A stretch of DNA of 64,000 nucleotides from Xylanimonas ulmi (GCF_004216535.1 NZ_SGWX01000001.1:1612001-1676000); one strand, 5' to 3'. Shown: positions 32,250 to 48,603, numbered from the stretch's first letter. Numbers and translations are program-made. The notes: generated by a model not told the origin, from the sequence alone.

Positions 32250-33266
32250 TCAGGCGGTCAGCTCGGGCACATCCGCCGCGGCCACGGGCTCCCCGGCGTC
32301 GGCCGCCGCCCACACGGCCGCGCACGCCGCGCGCACGACGTCGATGCCCGCCGTCCCCTGCCGGTCGACCTCAAGCCGTCCGTCGGCCACGCGGGCCGCG
32401 CGACCGGCGCACTCCCACCAGCCGTCCGCGCCGAGCGCCGGGAGCGGGTGGGGCTCCAGCAGCGCGCGCAGGTCCGCGCCGACGTAGTGCGGGCGTAGCC
32501 CCGGCTCCGCCAGCACGTCGTCGCGCGCGCTGGACACACCCGTCAGGACGTGCAGACCCGGATACCCGCCCGAGCGCGCCCCGGCCAAGTCGGTGTCGAG
32601 GCGATCGCCGACCACCAGCGCCCGCGCTCCACCGGCCCGCTCGACGGCGAGCCGGTACATGGTCGGCGACGGCTTACCCGCGCTTGACGGCTCAACGCCC
32701 GTCGCGGCCATGACCGCGCCGACCAACGCCCCGTTGCCGGGCGCGTAGCCGCGCGCGGTCGGCAGCGACAGGTCACGGTTGCTCGCCACATGCCAGGCGC
32801 CGGCCGCGACGGCGTACGCGGCCTCGGCGAGGTCGGCCCACGCCAAGTCCGGCGCGAAGCCCTGCGCGACCGCCACAGGTGCGTCGTCTGCCGATGACAC
32901 GACCTCGAAGCCCGCCGCGCGCACGGCGGTGAGCAGCCCCGCGCCACCGACGACCAGGACGCGCGCGCCCGGCTCGAGGCGGGTGCGAAGCAGCGCCCCA
33001 CAGGCCTGTGCGGCCGTCATCACCTCGTCGGGCGCGGTCGGGATGTCGAGCCCCGTGAGCTGGCCGGCGACCTCCTCAGGCTCGCGCGACGCGTTGTTGG
33101 TGACGAACACCAGCCGCAGCCCGCGGCCGCGCGCGGCGACGAGGCTGTCGGACGCGTGCTCGATCGGCAGGTGGCCGCGGTAGGCGACCCCGTCAAGGTC
33201 GACGAGTGCGAGGTCGTACGCCTCGGCGAGCGGGACGTCGCTGCCGAGCAGTCCTGCGGTGGTCAC
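32250..33266 (-). CDS. HAD-IIA family phosphatase (NagD/PGP-like)
   Basis: This 338-residue hydrolase has the HAD motifs: DLALVDLDGVAYRG (nucleophile Asp near 19-21), VFVTNNASREPEEVA as motif II and GDRLDTDLAGARSGG as motif IV, with a type IIA cap between. The substrate may be a small phosphate such as phosphoglycolate. The C-terminal ~90 residues after DPYLxPH-like LLEPHPLPALGADG form an extra helical region also present in actinobacterial homologues of Rv1692. It is coupled to the disordered-repeat protein upstream by ATGA. The 157-bp gap to the next gene has nothing evident. Confidence 0.9.
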   Translation of the reverse strand: MTTAGLLGSDVPLAEAYDLALVDLDGVAYRGHLPIEHASDSLVAARGRGLRLVFVTNNASREPEEVAGQLTGLDIPTAPDEVMTAAQACGALLRTRLEPGARVLVVGGAGLLTAVRAAGFEVVSSADDAPVAVAQGFAPDLAWADLAEAAYAVAAGAWHVASNRDLSLPTARGYAPGNGALVGAVMAATGVEPSSAGKPSPTMYRLAVERAGGARALVVGDRLDTDLAGARSGGYPGLHVLTGVSSARDDVLAEPGLRPHYVGADLRALLEPHPLPALGADGWWECAGRAARVADGRLEVDRQGTAGIDVVRAACAAVWAAADAGEPVAAADVPELTA

Positions 33267-35467
33267 GAACGAGCCTCCTCGTCGGTCACGTCCTCTTGCT
33301 CCTCGTCTACGCCCTCACCGGCCTCGTCGATCGGCTCATCGTCGGGCTCCGCGTCCACGTCGTCCGACTCATCGTCCGCGTCCGACTCATCGTCCGACTC
33401 ATCGTCCGCGTCCACGTCGTCCGACTCAGCGTCCGCGTCAGCCTCGTCCGACTCATCGTCCGCGTCAGCCTCGTCGTCGTAGACGTCGTAGACGACGACG
33501 TCGTCCTCGGGCTCGGCGTTACCCGTCGCGCGCTCGAGGTCGTCGGGGTCGACGTCCGCAAGCAGCGCCGCAGCCTCCTCGTCGCGTCCGGCGGCCTCCA
33601 GCGCGGCGGCGCGGGCCGCGAGCACGCGCAGCGCGCGATCGCCCGACTGCGGCGGGATCTTGTCAAGCACGACCAGTGCGGCGTCATGCTCTCCCAGATC
33701 TGACCGCGCGCCGCTGACGACGAGCGCGAGCTCGACCTTGCCGACCGCGTCGAGCGTGTCGGCCTCCGGCGAGGCAGCAAGAGCGATCGCGCGCTCGGGC
33801 CGCCCGAGGCCGCGCTCAGCGTCCGCCATGATCGGCAGGTGCTCGGACGAGCCATTGAGCCGACGCACCGTGCGCAGCTCGCGCAGCGCCTCCGCGAAAC
33901 GTCCCGTGCGGTACGCGGCGATCCCTGCCGCCTCCCGCACGACGTCGATGCGGCCGCCGCGGCGAACCGCCGCCTGCGCGTGCTCGTAGGCCAGCTCGGG
34001 GTCGATGTCGAGTAGCCGCCCGGCCATCACCAGGTGCGCGCCGACGCGCTCGGCGTTCTCCTTGGACAGGGCGCGCAGTCGCTCGCGGGCGTCCTTCGCG
34101 AGCTCCCGGAAGGTGACGTCCTCGGGCACCTCGGGCTCGGGGACACGCAGGCGCTCCGGACGCTGGTCCTGGGCCGGGCGGTCGTCCCGACCCGGTCGGC
34201 CACGGTCGGACGGTCGACCGCCGCGCTCGCGCATACCCTGGCCGCCACGCCGCTCGTCACGGTCGCCGCGCTCGCGCATACCCTGGCCGCCACGCCGCTC
34301 GTCACGGTCGCCGCGCTGGCGTTCATCCCGGCGGAAACCGGCCTCACGACGCTCGGATCCTCGGCGCTCGTCCCCACGATCGTCACGGCGAAAGCCGCCG
34401 CGGCGACTCTCGTCAGGACGTCCGCCCGCACCACGGTCCTCACGACGGAACCCGCCATCTCCGCGGTCATCACGGCGGAACCCGCGCTCACCGCGCGCTT
34501 CAGGTCCGTCCTCGCGGCGGAAGCCGCTCGGCCGGTCCTCACGACGGAACCCGCGGTCGCTCCGCTCGCCGGAGCGGAACCCTCCATTCCGCTCACCGCC
34601 GCGGCGATCGCCACCGCGAGAGGGAACGTCCCCTCGGTCCTCGCGGCGAGGACCGTCGCTGCGGTCATCGCGGCGGTAGCCCTCGCGGCGGAACCCACCG
34701 TCAGCGCGATCATCGCGACGGAAGCCGCCCTCGCGCCGCTCGCCCCCGCGAGCGTTCCGCTCACCACGGTCTGGGCCCTGGAATCCACGCCGCGCGCCCT
34801 CACCGCGGTCGCGATAGCCACCGTCGCCGCGGTCATCGCGGCGGAAACTCCCCTGCTCGCGACGCGCCGAGTCGCGCCGATCGGACCGCTCGCCGCCACC
34901 GTAGCCAGGATCGCGCCGCTCGCCACCGCGGAAGCCGCCGTCCCGCCGCTCACCGCCGCGGAAGCCACCCTCGCGGAAGCCACCCTCGCGGTTACCTCCC
35001 TCGCGCCGATCGCCACCACGGAAACCGCCATCCCGATAGCTGCCCTCACGCCGCTCGCCGCCGCGGAAGCCGCCGTCGCCTCGGGCGTCGCTGCGGAAAC
35101 CACCCTCGCGGTAGCCACCCTCACGCCGCTCCCCGCCACGGAACCCACCGTCACGGCGCTCGCCGCCACGAGAGTCCCGGCCGTCACGACCGAACCCTCC
35201 GTCGCGATCGTCGCGCGCGGGGCCCTCGCGTCGCGGTCCGCCTCGCAAACCCTCCGGCCGCTGGTCCCGACGAGGTCCACCGCCACGCTTGTCGTCACGC
35301 GACCACGGCTGACCCCCTGTGCGCCCGCCCGAACGCGGGCCGTCGCCCGAGCCCTGCCGGTCGCCTGCGGGTCTGCCTGCGGAACGGGGCCCTCGACGGT
35401 CGTCGAAGCGGCGCGGGCGACGGTTGTCGCCGCGCTCCTCACCCTGCTCACGGGCGGAATCGTTCAC
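33263..35467 (-). CDS. Arg/Gly/Asp-rich disordered-repeat protein with helical repeat domain and acidic tail
   Basis: This 734-residue protein occupies the position of Rv1691 but is far longer. Residues 1-450 are a low-complexity region built of units such as GGFRGGERRDGGFRG and GFRRDDRGDGG, rich in Arg, Gly, Asp, Glu and Phe/Tyr and resembling RGG-type RNA-binding regions. Residues 451-650 are helical TPR-like repeats (ELAYEHAQAAVRRGGRID, GRFAEALRELRTVRR), which are the conserved part. Residues 651-734 are almost all Asp, Glu, Ala and Ser. GTG 35467 has GAGAGG about 7 bases upstream. RNA binding or condensation is inference. Confidence 0.8.
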   Translation of the reverse strand: MNDSAREQGEERGDNRRPRRFDDRRGPRSAGRPAGDRQGSGDGPRSGGRTGGQPWSRDDKRGGGPRRDQRPEGLRGGPRREGPARDDRDGGFGRDGRDSRGGERRDGGFRGGERREGGYREGGFRSDARGDGGFRGGERREGSYRDGGFRGGDRREGGNREGGFREGGFRGGERRDGGFRGGERRDPGYGGGERSDRRDSARREQGSFRRDDRGDGGYRDRGEGARRGFQGPDRGERNARGGERREGGFRRDDRADGGFRREGYRRDDRSDGPRREDRGDVPSRGGDRRGGERNGGFRSGERSDRGFRREDRPSGFRREDGPEARGERGFRRDDRGDGGFRREDRGAGGRPDESRRGGFRRDDRGDERRGSERREAGFRRDERQRGDRDERRGGQGMRERGDRDERRGGQGMRERGGRPSDRGRPGRDDRPAQDQRPERLRVPEPEVPEDVTFRELAKDARERLRALSKENAERVGAHLVMAGRLLDIDPELAYEHAQAAVRRGGRIDVVREAAGIAAYRTGRFAEALRELRTVRRLNGSSEHLPIMADAERGLGRPERAIALAASPEADTLDAVGKVELALVVSGARSDLGEHDAALVVLDKIPPQSGDRALRVLAARAAALEAAGRDEEAAALLADVDPDDLERATGNAEPEDDVVVYDVYDDEADADDESDEADADAESDDVDADDESDDESDADDESDDVDAEPDDEPIDEAGEGVDEEQEDVTDEEARS
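34221..34310 (-). repeat. Exact 45-bp tandem duplication in the disordered region
   Basis: Bases 34221-34265 and 34266-34310 are identical and encode two copies of a 15-residue unit containing RRGGQGMRERGDRDE. This is a recent in-frame expansion inside the Arg/Gly-rich coding repeats. Confidence 0.9.
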
Positions 35468-35584
35468 GGTGGTCCTCTCGGTTTGTGCGTCAATCGATTC
35501 TCCCACGCGACCGTGGGCCGGCACGTTCGCGCGGCCCGGCCGGACTTGTGAGATCGGCGTCTGCGGAGGTGTCTGGGTATGCGA

Positions 35585-35615
35585 AAGACCCCGCACCTGG
35601 GGTGCGGGGTCTTTC
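35585..35615 (-). terminator. Intrinsic terminator of the rrn operon
   Basis: AAAGACCCCGCACC and GGTGCGGGGTCTTT form a 14-bp perfect stem with a TGG/CCA loop just downstream of the 5S gene on the minus strand. It would also stop plus-strand transcription. Confidence 0.9.
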
Positions 35616-35621
35616 GTGAAG

Positions 35622-35743
35622 GGTGTCCGGCGGCGTCCTACTCTCCCACCCCGTCTCCAGGGCAGTACCATCGGCGCTATAGGGCTGAGCTTCCGGGTTC
35701 GGAATGGGACCGGGCGTTTCCCCTATGCTATGACCGCCGTAAC
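35622..35743 (-). rRNA. rrf: 5S ribosomal RNA
   Basis: The minus strand starts GTTACGGCGGTCATAGC and includes CGCCCGGTCCCATTCCGAAC and GGTACTGCCCTGGAGACGGG, which are standard actinobacterial 5S sequence. The ends are estimated by complementarity of the terminal stem (GGCGG / CCGCC), so they could be off by a few bases. Confidence 0.95.
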
Positions 35744-35871
35744 AGTGTCGAGTTGTTCGGGGTGCCCCCTCGTGTCCCTCACGTGTGTGGGGGTGGGGGG
35801 TGGTTGCCCGTGACTCGGGAACCGCACAGTGGACGCGTCGCATGTAAGTGTGTGTGTGTGTTGAAGTTGTC
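35744..35871 (-). other. 23S-5S spacer with the 3' half of the 23S processing stem
   Basis: The spacer holds no tRNA. ACCGCACAGTGGACGCG on the plus strand at 35821-35837 means the transcript carries its complement. That complement pairs with the sequence at 39056-39072 before the 23S gene (16 of 17 positions), forming the long stem normally cut by RNase III. A GT-rich run lies at 35850-35863. Confidence 0.7.
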
Positions 35872-41095
<5,224 letters not shown>

Positions 41096-41523
41096 AAGAA
41101 AACATCAACCCCCACCACCCCAAAAGGCGGCCAGAGCCAACAACCATACGGTTCGTCCAACACTGACAGAACCAAGCTGAACTGCTTGATCATGTCCAAA
41201 GGAATCCTCACGAGCCAACCCACAAGGGCCAACCCGACAAGGGATAAAAATTTGGCATTGACTATCAAACGCACTGTTGAGTTCTCAAACAACCGACGCA
41301 CACCATCAAGACCAGCCCATTCCGACCGGCCCCATCCGGGGCAACCCTTCAACCTTACCTGGTCTCTCTCGGCCTGTCCAATCGGCCCTTGCGAGCCAGT
41401 GAACTTTCCGGTGAGACGCCAGGCCCACTCCCCGGCGGCGAGCCGCTCGTGTGAAGGTGAGTGGTGTGGCTGCCCGGTCGGTCCGGCCACCTCGCGGTGT
41501 CCGTTCCCCGTTCCGGGCGACGT
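41096..41523 (-). promoter_or_regulatory. rrn leader with boxA-like antitermination element
   Basis: About 430 bases of transcribed leader precede the 16S gene. The minus strand carries TTGTTTGAGAACTCAACAGT at about 41270-41291, followed by GCGTTTGATAGTCAATGCC, the actinobacterial boxA-like region, and the same TTGAGAACT..ACAGTG core recurs in the 16S-23S spacer. No protein gene is present. Confidence 0.7.
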
Positions 41524-41529
41524 CCGAGA

Positions 41530-41559
41530 ACATTACACGCGGTTCCCGGTGGCGCCAAA
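41530..41559 (-). promoter_or_regulatory. Putative rrn operon promoter
   Basis: On the minus strand a -35-like TTTGGC (41554-41559) and a -10-like TAATGT (41530-41535) are separated by 18 bp in the gap between tyrS and the leader. The expected start is about 41523. Confidence 0.5.
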
Positions 41560-41607
41560 TCGAGCGGCGCCGCCGCGCCACCGGGAGCGTTTGCGCAGGT
41601 CAGCGCA

Positions 41608-42867
41608 CTACTGCGTCGCGGCGACCGCGAGCGTGCGCTTGCCGCGGCGCAGCACGGCGTAGCGGCCGTGCAGCAGGTCCCCCGGTTCGAGCGCCTGCTC
41701 GGCCGACGTCACCTTCGCGTTGTTGACGTACGCCCCGCCCTCACCGATCGCTCGACGCGCGGCCGCCTTGGAGTCCACGAGCCCGCTGCCGACGAACGCG
41801 TCGACCACCAGGTCTCCCGGCTTCGCCGTCGTGCGCGGCAGCTCCGCGACGGCGCCGCGCAGCGTCGCCTCGTCCAGGTCGCGCAGGTCGCCACGGCCGA
41901 ACAGCGCCTGGCTCGCGAACACGACGGCGTCCGTGGCCGCCTGGCCATGGATCAGCGTCGTCAGGTCGCCGGCCAGCGCGCGCTGCGCCTCGCGGGCGAA
42001 CGGGCGCTGCTCGACCTCCTGGGCGAGCGCCTCGATCTGCTCGCGCGTGCGGAAGGTGAACACCTTGAGGTAGTGCACGACGTCGTCGTCGGCGGTGTTG
42101 AGCCAGTACTGGTAGAAGGCGTACGGGCTCGTCAGCTCGGGGTCGAGCCACACCGCGCCGCCCTCGGACTTGCCCATCTTGGACCCGTCCGACTTGGTGA
42201 TGAGCGTCGTGGCGAGCGCGTGCACCGCAGCCTGCTCGGTCTTGCGGATCAGCTCGACGCCCGACAGCAGGTTGCCCCACTGGTCGTTGCCGCCCATCTG
42301 CAGCGTGCAGCCGTGACGGCGGAAGAGCTCCGCGTAGTCCATGCCTTGCAGGATCTGGTAGCTGAACTCGGTGAAGCTGATGCCCTCGTCCGAGGCGAGC
42401 CGCCGCGCCACGATGTCCTTCGAGAGCATCGTGCCGAGGCGGAAGTGCTTGCCGACGTCGCGCAGGAAGTCGATCGCGCTCATCGGCGCGGTCCAGTCGA
42501 GGTTGTTGACCATGACGGCCGCGTTCGGCCCCTCGAAGTCGAGGAACGGCTCGATCTGGCGCCGGATGTTCTCGACCCAGCCCGCCACGACCTCGCGCGA
42601 GTTCATCGCGCGCTCGGTCGTCGGGCGCGGGTCGCCGATGAGCCCCGTCGCCCCGCCCACGAGCGCGAGCGGCCGGTGGCCGGCTTGCTGCAGGCGGCGC
42701 ATGTTGAGCAACTGCACCATGTGGCCCACGTGCAGGCTCTGCGCTGTCGGGTCGAAGCCCACGTAGTAGGTGATCGGTCCCTCGGCCAGCGCGGAGCGCA
42801 GCGCGGCCTCGTCGGTGGTCTGCGCCACCAGGCCGCGCCACTGCAGCTCGTCGAGAATGTCGGTCAC
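41608..42867 (-). CDS. tyrS: Tyrosyl-tRNA synthetase
   Basis: TyrS charges tRNA-Tyr. The 419-residue protein has the class I HIGH-like site in YVGFDPTAQSLHVGHMVQL (HVGH) around residue 40, the tyrosine-binding QILQGMDYAELFRRHGC, and a KMSKS loop as KSDGSKMGKSEGG. An S4 domain forms the C-terminus (VVDAFVGSGLVDSKAAARRA). GTG 42867 has GAGGAG about 9 bases upstream. It lies just upstream of the rrn operon but has its own reading unit. Confidence 0.97.
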   Translation of the reverse strand: MTDILDELQWRGLVAQTTDEAALRSALAEGPITYYVGFDPTAQSLHVGHMVQLLNMRRLQQAGHRPLALVGGATGLIGDPRPTTERAMNSREVVAGWVENIRRQIEPFLDFEGPNAAVMVNNLDWTAPMSAIDFLRDVGKHFRLGTMLSKDIVARRLASDEGISFTEFSYQILQGMDYAELFRRHGCTLQMGGNDQWGNLLSGVELIRKTEQAAVHALATTLITKSDGSKMGKSEGGAVWLDPELTSPYAFYQYWLNTADDDVVHYLKVFTFRTREQIEALAQEVEQRPFAREAQRALAGDLTTLIHGQAATDAVVFASQALFGRGDLRDLDEATLRGAVAELPRTTAKPGDLVVDAFVGSGLVDSKAAARRAIGEGGAYVNNAKVTSAEQALEPGDLLHGRYAVLRRGKRTLAVAATQ

Positions 42868-42966
42868 CGTGGTACTCCTCGCAATGGTCCTGCGGCCCGG
42901 TCCGGCCGCCCGCCCTAGTCTGCCCGACGACGACGCCCCGCCCCAGCGCGTTTCACATCGCGACGC

Positions 42967-43623
42967 TCACCGGCGGCGCGGCGAGACAGGGCGGTAGGCC
43001 GATACGGTCGGCTCCCCCACCAGCCACGACCGCCACGGGTACAGGTCGGCTCGTCCCCCCTCGCCGCCCACGCCGACGCGCGGGCCCGTGGCGACGGCGC
43101 CGCGCTCGCGGTCGACCGGGAGCGTCATGACGAGGGGCGCGCGCGGGTCGGTGAGGTCGGCGCCGTCGTCGGACAGGTCGAGCGCCAGCGCGACGGTCAG
43201 CCGGGCGGGCCCGCGCGCGAGCTGTCGGTCGGAGTCGCAGACGCCGACGGCGACCCGCCGGGCGCGCGCCAGGTCCGCGCCCGCGACGACCTCGCCCGCG
43301 CGCAGCAGCACCGCGGCGGCGCGGCCGACCGGCCCGCAGACCACGTTGACGCAGTGGTGCAGGCCCAGGTGCCGGTAGACGTAGAGGCGGCCCGGCTCGC
43401 CGAACATCGTCGCGTTGCGTCGGGTGCGGCCGCGGTAGGCGTGCGAGCCCGGGTCGTCGGCGCCGTCGTACGCCTCGACCTCGGTCAGGCGGAGCGCCAC
43501 CACGCCCGCCTCGGTGCGGCGCACCAGGCACGCGCCCAACAGGTCGCGTGCGACGTCGCGCACGTCGCGCGCGTACCAGGCGCGCCCAGGCACGTCCCAT
43601 GGGCTGACGTCCGTCGTGGTCAC
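42967..43623 (-). CDS. mpg: DNA-3-methyladenine glycosylase (AAG/MPG family)
   Basis: This 218-residue base-excision enzyme removes alkylated purines. It has the AAG hallmarks VEAYDGADDPGSHAYRGRT (catalytic Glu in EAYDG), RNATMFGEPGRLYVYRHLG (the intercalating-Tyr region) and a C-terminal GPRVGVGGEGG. Length is normal for bacterial MPG. It lies upstream of tyrS as in M. tuberculosis (mpg-tyrS). Confidence 0.93.
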   Translation of the reverse strand: MTTTDVSPWDVPGRAWYARDVRDVARDLLGACLVRRTEAGVVALRLTEVEAYDGADDPGSHAYRGRTRRNATMFGEPGRLYVYRHLGLHHCVNVVCGPVGRAAAVLLRAGEVVAGADLARARRVAVGVCDSDRQLARGPARLTVALALDLSDDGADLTDPRAPLVMTLPVDRERGAVATGPRVGVGGEGGRADLYPWRSWLVGEPTVSAYRPVSPRRR

Positions 43624-43632
43624 GGCTGGACG

Positions 43633-44250
43633 TTACGTCGCCGGGACCCGGCTCGGCCACGTCAGCACCCGGCCGACGCCGTCGAGCCGGACGTCGGCCC
43701 GCTCACGGGTGCGCTCACGCCCGTAGTGCGTGGCCTCCTCAACCATCCACGCGACCCAGTGCGCGCGCTCGGCGCGCCCGTCGCGTGCCAGGCCGCGCCG
43801 CAGGCGCTCGGCGTCGTCGGCCTCGACCCACAGCAGCAGGCGCGCGTGCGCGTCGACGCCGCGCGCCCCGGCGCCGCACCCCTCGACCACGACGAACGGA
43901 GCGCGGGGAACCTCATGCTCCTCGGCGTACGCCCCCGCGGCCCAGTCGTAGCGGCGGTAGCGGCCGGGCCGACCCGCCGCGAACGGTGTGAGCACCCACT
44001 GCGCCAAGCGCGCCGCGCCGCCGTCGGGGCCCGCCTCCCAGCCCTCGTACAGGTCGTCCAGGTGGACGGCCGGGGCCGGGCCGCCCGTCCCGTCGCCCAG
44101 GCGCGCGGTGAGCTGGGCGGCCAGCGTCGTCTTGCCCGAGCCGGCCGGGCCGTCCACGACGACGAGCAGCGGCACGTCGCGCGGCACGGCGGCGCGGGCG
44201 GCGCGCGCGAGCGCCGTCAGGGCGGCGAGGACCGGGGCGCTGACCGTCAT
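43633..44250 (-). CDS. P-loop kinase, uridine kinase-like
   Basis: This 205-residue protein has Walker A in VVDGPAGSGKTTLAAQL at about residues 31-47, HLDDLYEGWEAG resembling the substrate Asp region of uridine kinases, and EVPRAPFVVVEGCGAGARG as a Walker B-like strand. The helical lid contains DAERLRRGLARDG. It starts 13 bases from argH. The substrate is unproven; uridine or another small molecule is possible. Confidence 0.8.
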   Translation of the reverse strand: MTVSAPVLAALTALARAARAAVPRDVPLLVVVDGPAGSGKTTLAAQLTARLGDGTGGPAPAVHLDDLYEGWEAGPDGGAARLAQWVLTPFAAGRPGRYRRYDWAAGAYAEEHEVPRAPFVVVEGCGAGARGVDAHARLLLWVEADDAERLRRGLARDGRAERAHWVAWMVEEATHYGRERTRERADVRLDGVGRVLTWPSRVPAT

Positions 44251-44263
44251 GCCGGGACCGCGC

Positions 44264-46315
<2,052 letters not shown>

Positions 46316-47251
46316 TCATCGCTGCTCCAGCAGCCAGGCCAGCAGCGCCTTTTGAGCGTGCAGGCGGTTCTCCGCCTCGTCGAACACGACGGACTGTGGC
46401 CCGTCGATGACGTCGCCGGTGATCTCCTTGCCGCGGTAGGCGGGCAGGCAGTGCAGCACGACGGCGTCAGGTTTGGCGTGGGCCAGCAGCGCGGCGTCGA
46501 GCCGGAACGGCACGAACGGCCGCGACCTCTCCTCCGCCTGCGCCTCGGCGCCCATCGACACCCACGTGTCGGTCGCGACGGCGTCGGCGCCCGCGACCGC
46601 CTCGACCGGGTCGGTGGTCACCGTGACCGATCCGCCGGTCTGCGCCGCGATCTCACGCGCCCGGGCGACGATGGCGCCGTCGGGCAGGTAGCCCTCGGGG
46701 CCGCCGACGCGCACGTGCAGGCCCGCGGTCGCCCCGCCCAACAGGTAGCTGTTGGCCATATTGTTCGCGGCGTCGCCCACGTAGGCGAAGACCTGGCCGG
46801 GCAGCGCGCCGACGCCGCCGCGATGCTGGGCGACCGTGAGCAGGTCGGCGAGGATCTGGCACGGGTGGAAGCCGTCGGTCAGCGCGTTGACCACCGGCAC
46901 GCGCGACACCGCGGCCATCTCCTGGATGCGGTCGTCGCCGAAGGTGCGCCACACGATGGCCGAGACCATGCGCTCAAGCACATGCGTCGTGTCGGCGATC
47001 GACTCGCGCACGCCGATCTGGGCCAGATTGCCGTCCACGACCAACGGAAAGCCGCCGAGCTCGGCGATGCCCGCGGCGAACGACACCTGGGTGCGCAGCG
47101 TCGGCTTGTCGGTGATGAACGCGACCGCGAGCGGGCCGGACAGCGGCTGGCGCACGAACCGGTCGTCGCGGAACGCCATCGCCAGGTCGAGCACCTGCCG
47201 CTGCTCGGCGGGCGAGAGGTCGTCGTCGCGCAGGAGGTGGCGCACGGTCAT
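46316..47251 (-). CDS. argF: Ornithine carbamoyltransferase
   Basis: ArgF makes citrulline from ornithine and carbamoyl phosphate. The 311-residue protein has the ornithine/transferase motif [13 protein letters not shown] and the C-terminal [17 protein letters not shown]. The carbamoyl-phosphate loop, normally STRTR, reads [10 protein letters not shown] at residues 49-58, so the usual Ser, Thr and last Arg are Thr, Leu and Gln. Such variants occur in some lineages, so activity is not excluded. ATG 47251 has GGAG about 6 bases upstream and overlaps the argD stop by ATGA. Confidence 0.9.
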   Translation of the reverse strand: MTVRHLLRDDDLSPAEQRQVLDLAMAFRDDRFVRQPLSGPLAVAFITDKPTLRTQVSFAAGIAELGGFPLVVDGNLAQIGVRESIADTTHVLERMVSAIVWRTFGDDRIQEMAAVSRVPVVNALTDGFHPCQILADLLTVAQHRGGVGALPGQVFAYVGDAANNMANSYLLGGATAGLHVRVGGPEGYLPDGAIVARAREIAAQTGGSVTVTTDPVEAVAGADAVATDTWVSMGAEAQAEERSRPFVPFRLDAALLAHAKPDAVVLHCLPAYRGKEITGDVIDGPQSVVFDEAENRLHAQKALLAWLLEQR

Positions 47252-48603
47252 CGTTGCTCCTTGGGGGTCTCGACAGGCTCGACCGGCGCGGTCGGCTCGA
47301 CCGGCGCGGTCGGCTCGGCCAGCGTGGTCGGCTCGACCGGCGTGGTCAGGGTGGCGAAGAACCGCGCGGCCTCGCGCGCCTGGTCGGGCGAGAGGATGAG
47401 CGGCGGGGCGAGGCGGATCGCGTCGGGCGCGACGGGGTTGACGATCAGCCCCGCCTCGAGCGCGGCGGCCGCGACCTGCGCCGCGACCGGCTCGTGCAGC
47501 GCCACGGCCAGCAGCAGCCCGCGACCGCGGACCTCGCGCACCAGCGGCGAGGCGCACATCTCGATCTCCTCGCGCAGCAGCGCTCCGACCTCGCGGACGT
47601 TCGCGAGCAGGCCGTCGCGCTCGATGACGCCGATCGTCGCGAGCGCCGCGGCCGCCGCGACCGGGTTGCCGCCGAACGTGGACCCGTGCTGCCCGCGGCC
47701 CAGCAGCGTCGCGGCGCGCTCGCCGTAGGCGATGACCGCGCCGACGGGGAACCCGCCGCCGAGCCCCTTGGCCAGGGTGACGACGTCGGGCACGACGCCG
47801 CCGCCGACCTCGGGGTGCTGGTAGGCGAACCAGGCGCCGGTGCGGCCCATGCCGGTCTGCACCTCGTCGAGCACCAGCAGCGCGCCGGCGTCGGACGTGA
47901 GGCGGCGGGCGTGCGCGAGGTAGCCGGGCGGCAGCGGGCGCACGCCCCGCTCGCCCTGCAGCGGCTCGACGACGAGCGCGGCGACAGGCCCGCGCTCGGC
48001 GACTGCGGCGGTTGAGAACGCCTCGTCGAGCGCGGCGGTGTCGCCGAACGGGATGTGCTCGACGCCGCCGGGCAACGGCTCGAACGGCTCCTTGTAGGCG
48101 GCCTTGGCGGTGAGCGCGAGCGCGCCCATCGAGCGGCCGTGGAACGCGCCCTCGAGCGCGAGCACGCGGCCCACCTGACCGTCCGGGCGCACGCGACGGG
48201 TCATCTTGAACGCGGCTTCGAGCGCCTCGGTGCCCGAGTTGGTGAGGAACACGCGCGAACCGGCGGGCGCGTGGGCCAGCCGCAGCAGCGTCTCGGCGAG
48301 GGCGATCTGAGTGGGCGTGCCGAAGAAGTTCGAGACATGTCCGAGCGTGCCCCACTGCGCGCTGATGGCGGCGGTGAGCGTGGGGTGCGCGTGACCGAGC
48401 GCGTTGACGGCGATGCCCGCGAGCAGGTCGAGGTAGCGCCTGCCGTCGGCGTCCCACACGTAGCAGCCCTCGCCGCGCACCAGCACGCGCTGCGGCGGGC
48501 CGAAGGTGTCCATGACGGCGTGGGAGTAGCGGTCGGTCCAGGCCGCGGACGAGACGGCCTCGACGGGGGCGCCCTCGGTGACGAGGGCGAGCAGGTCGCT
48601 CAT
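47248..48603 (-). CDS. argD: Acetylornithine aminotransferase with repeat-derived C-terminal tail
   Basis: ArgD is a class III PLP aminotransferase that converts N-acetylglutamate semialdehyde to N-acetylornithine. The 451-residue protein has [20 protein letters not shown] and the PLP lysine in [16 protein letters not shown]. The enzyme normally ends near residue 418. The last ~32 residues are a Pro/Glu/Thr/Val repeat ending [12 protein letters not shown] and are translated from an interspersed repeat (47266-47348). ATG 48603 overlaps the argB stop by ATGA. The tail is probably flexible and may not affect activity. Confidence 0.95.
   Translation of the reverse strand: MSDLLALVTEGAPVEAVSSAAWTDRYSHAVMDTFGPPQRVLVRGEGCYVWDADGRRYLDLLAGIAVNALGHAHPTLTAAISAQWGTLGHVSNFFGTPTQIALAETLLRLAHAPAGSRVFLTNSGTEALEAAFKMTRRVRPDGQVGRVLALEGAFHGRSMGALALTAKAAYKEPFEPLPGGVEHIPFGDTAALDEAFSTAAVAERGPVAALVVEPLQGERGVRPLPPGYLAHARRLTSDAGALLVLDEVQTGMGRTGAWFAYQHPEVGGGVVPDVVTLAKGLGGGFPVGAVIAYGERAATLLGRGQHGSTFGGNPVAAAAALATIGVIERDGLLANVREVGALLREEIEMCASPLVREVRGRGLLLAVALHEPVAAQVAAAALEAGLIVNPVAPDAIRLAPPLILSPDQAREAARFFATLTTPVEPTTLAEPTAPVEPTAPVEPVETPKEQR
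47266..47348. repeat. GGTCTCGACAGGCTCGACC repeat within the argD 3' end
   Basis: The unit GGTCTCGACAGGCTCGACC at 47266-47284 is identical to the core units at 62037-62132. It is followed by about three 18-bp periods based on GGTCGGCTCGACCGGCG. The repeats are read as coding sequence on the minus strand. Confidence 0.8.

Noticed and set aside
34034-35551. Long plus-strand open frame opposite the RGG-like gene
   Set aside because: It is Ala/Thr/Pro-rich shadow of the Arg/Gly repeat codons; the minus frame has the ribosome site, conserved helical domain and correct operon overlap.
41687-41694. GTTCGAGC in tyrS as a further array member
   Set aside because: It is a single copy within coding sequence and expected by chance in a GC-rich genome; the one at ~45390 in argH is similar.
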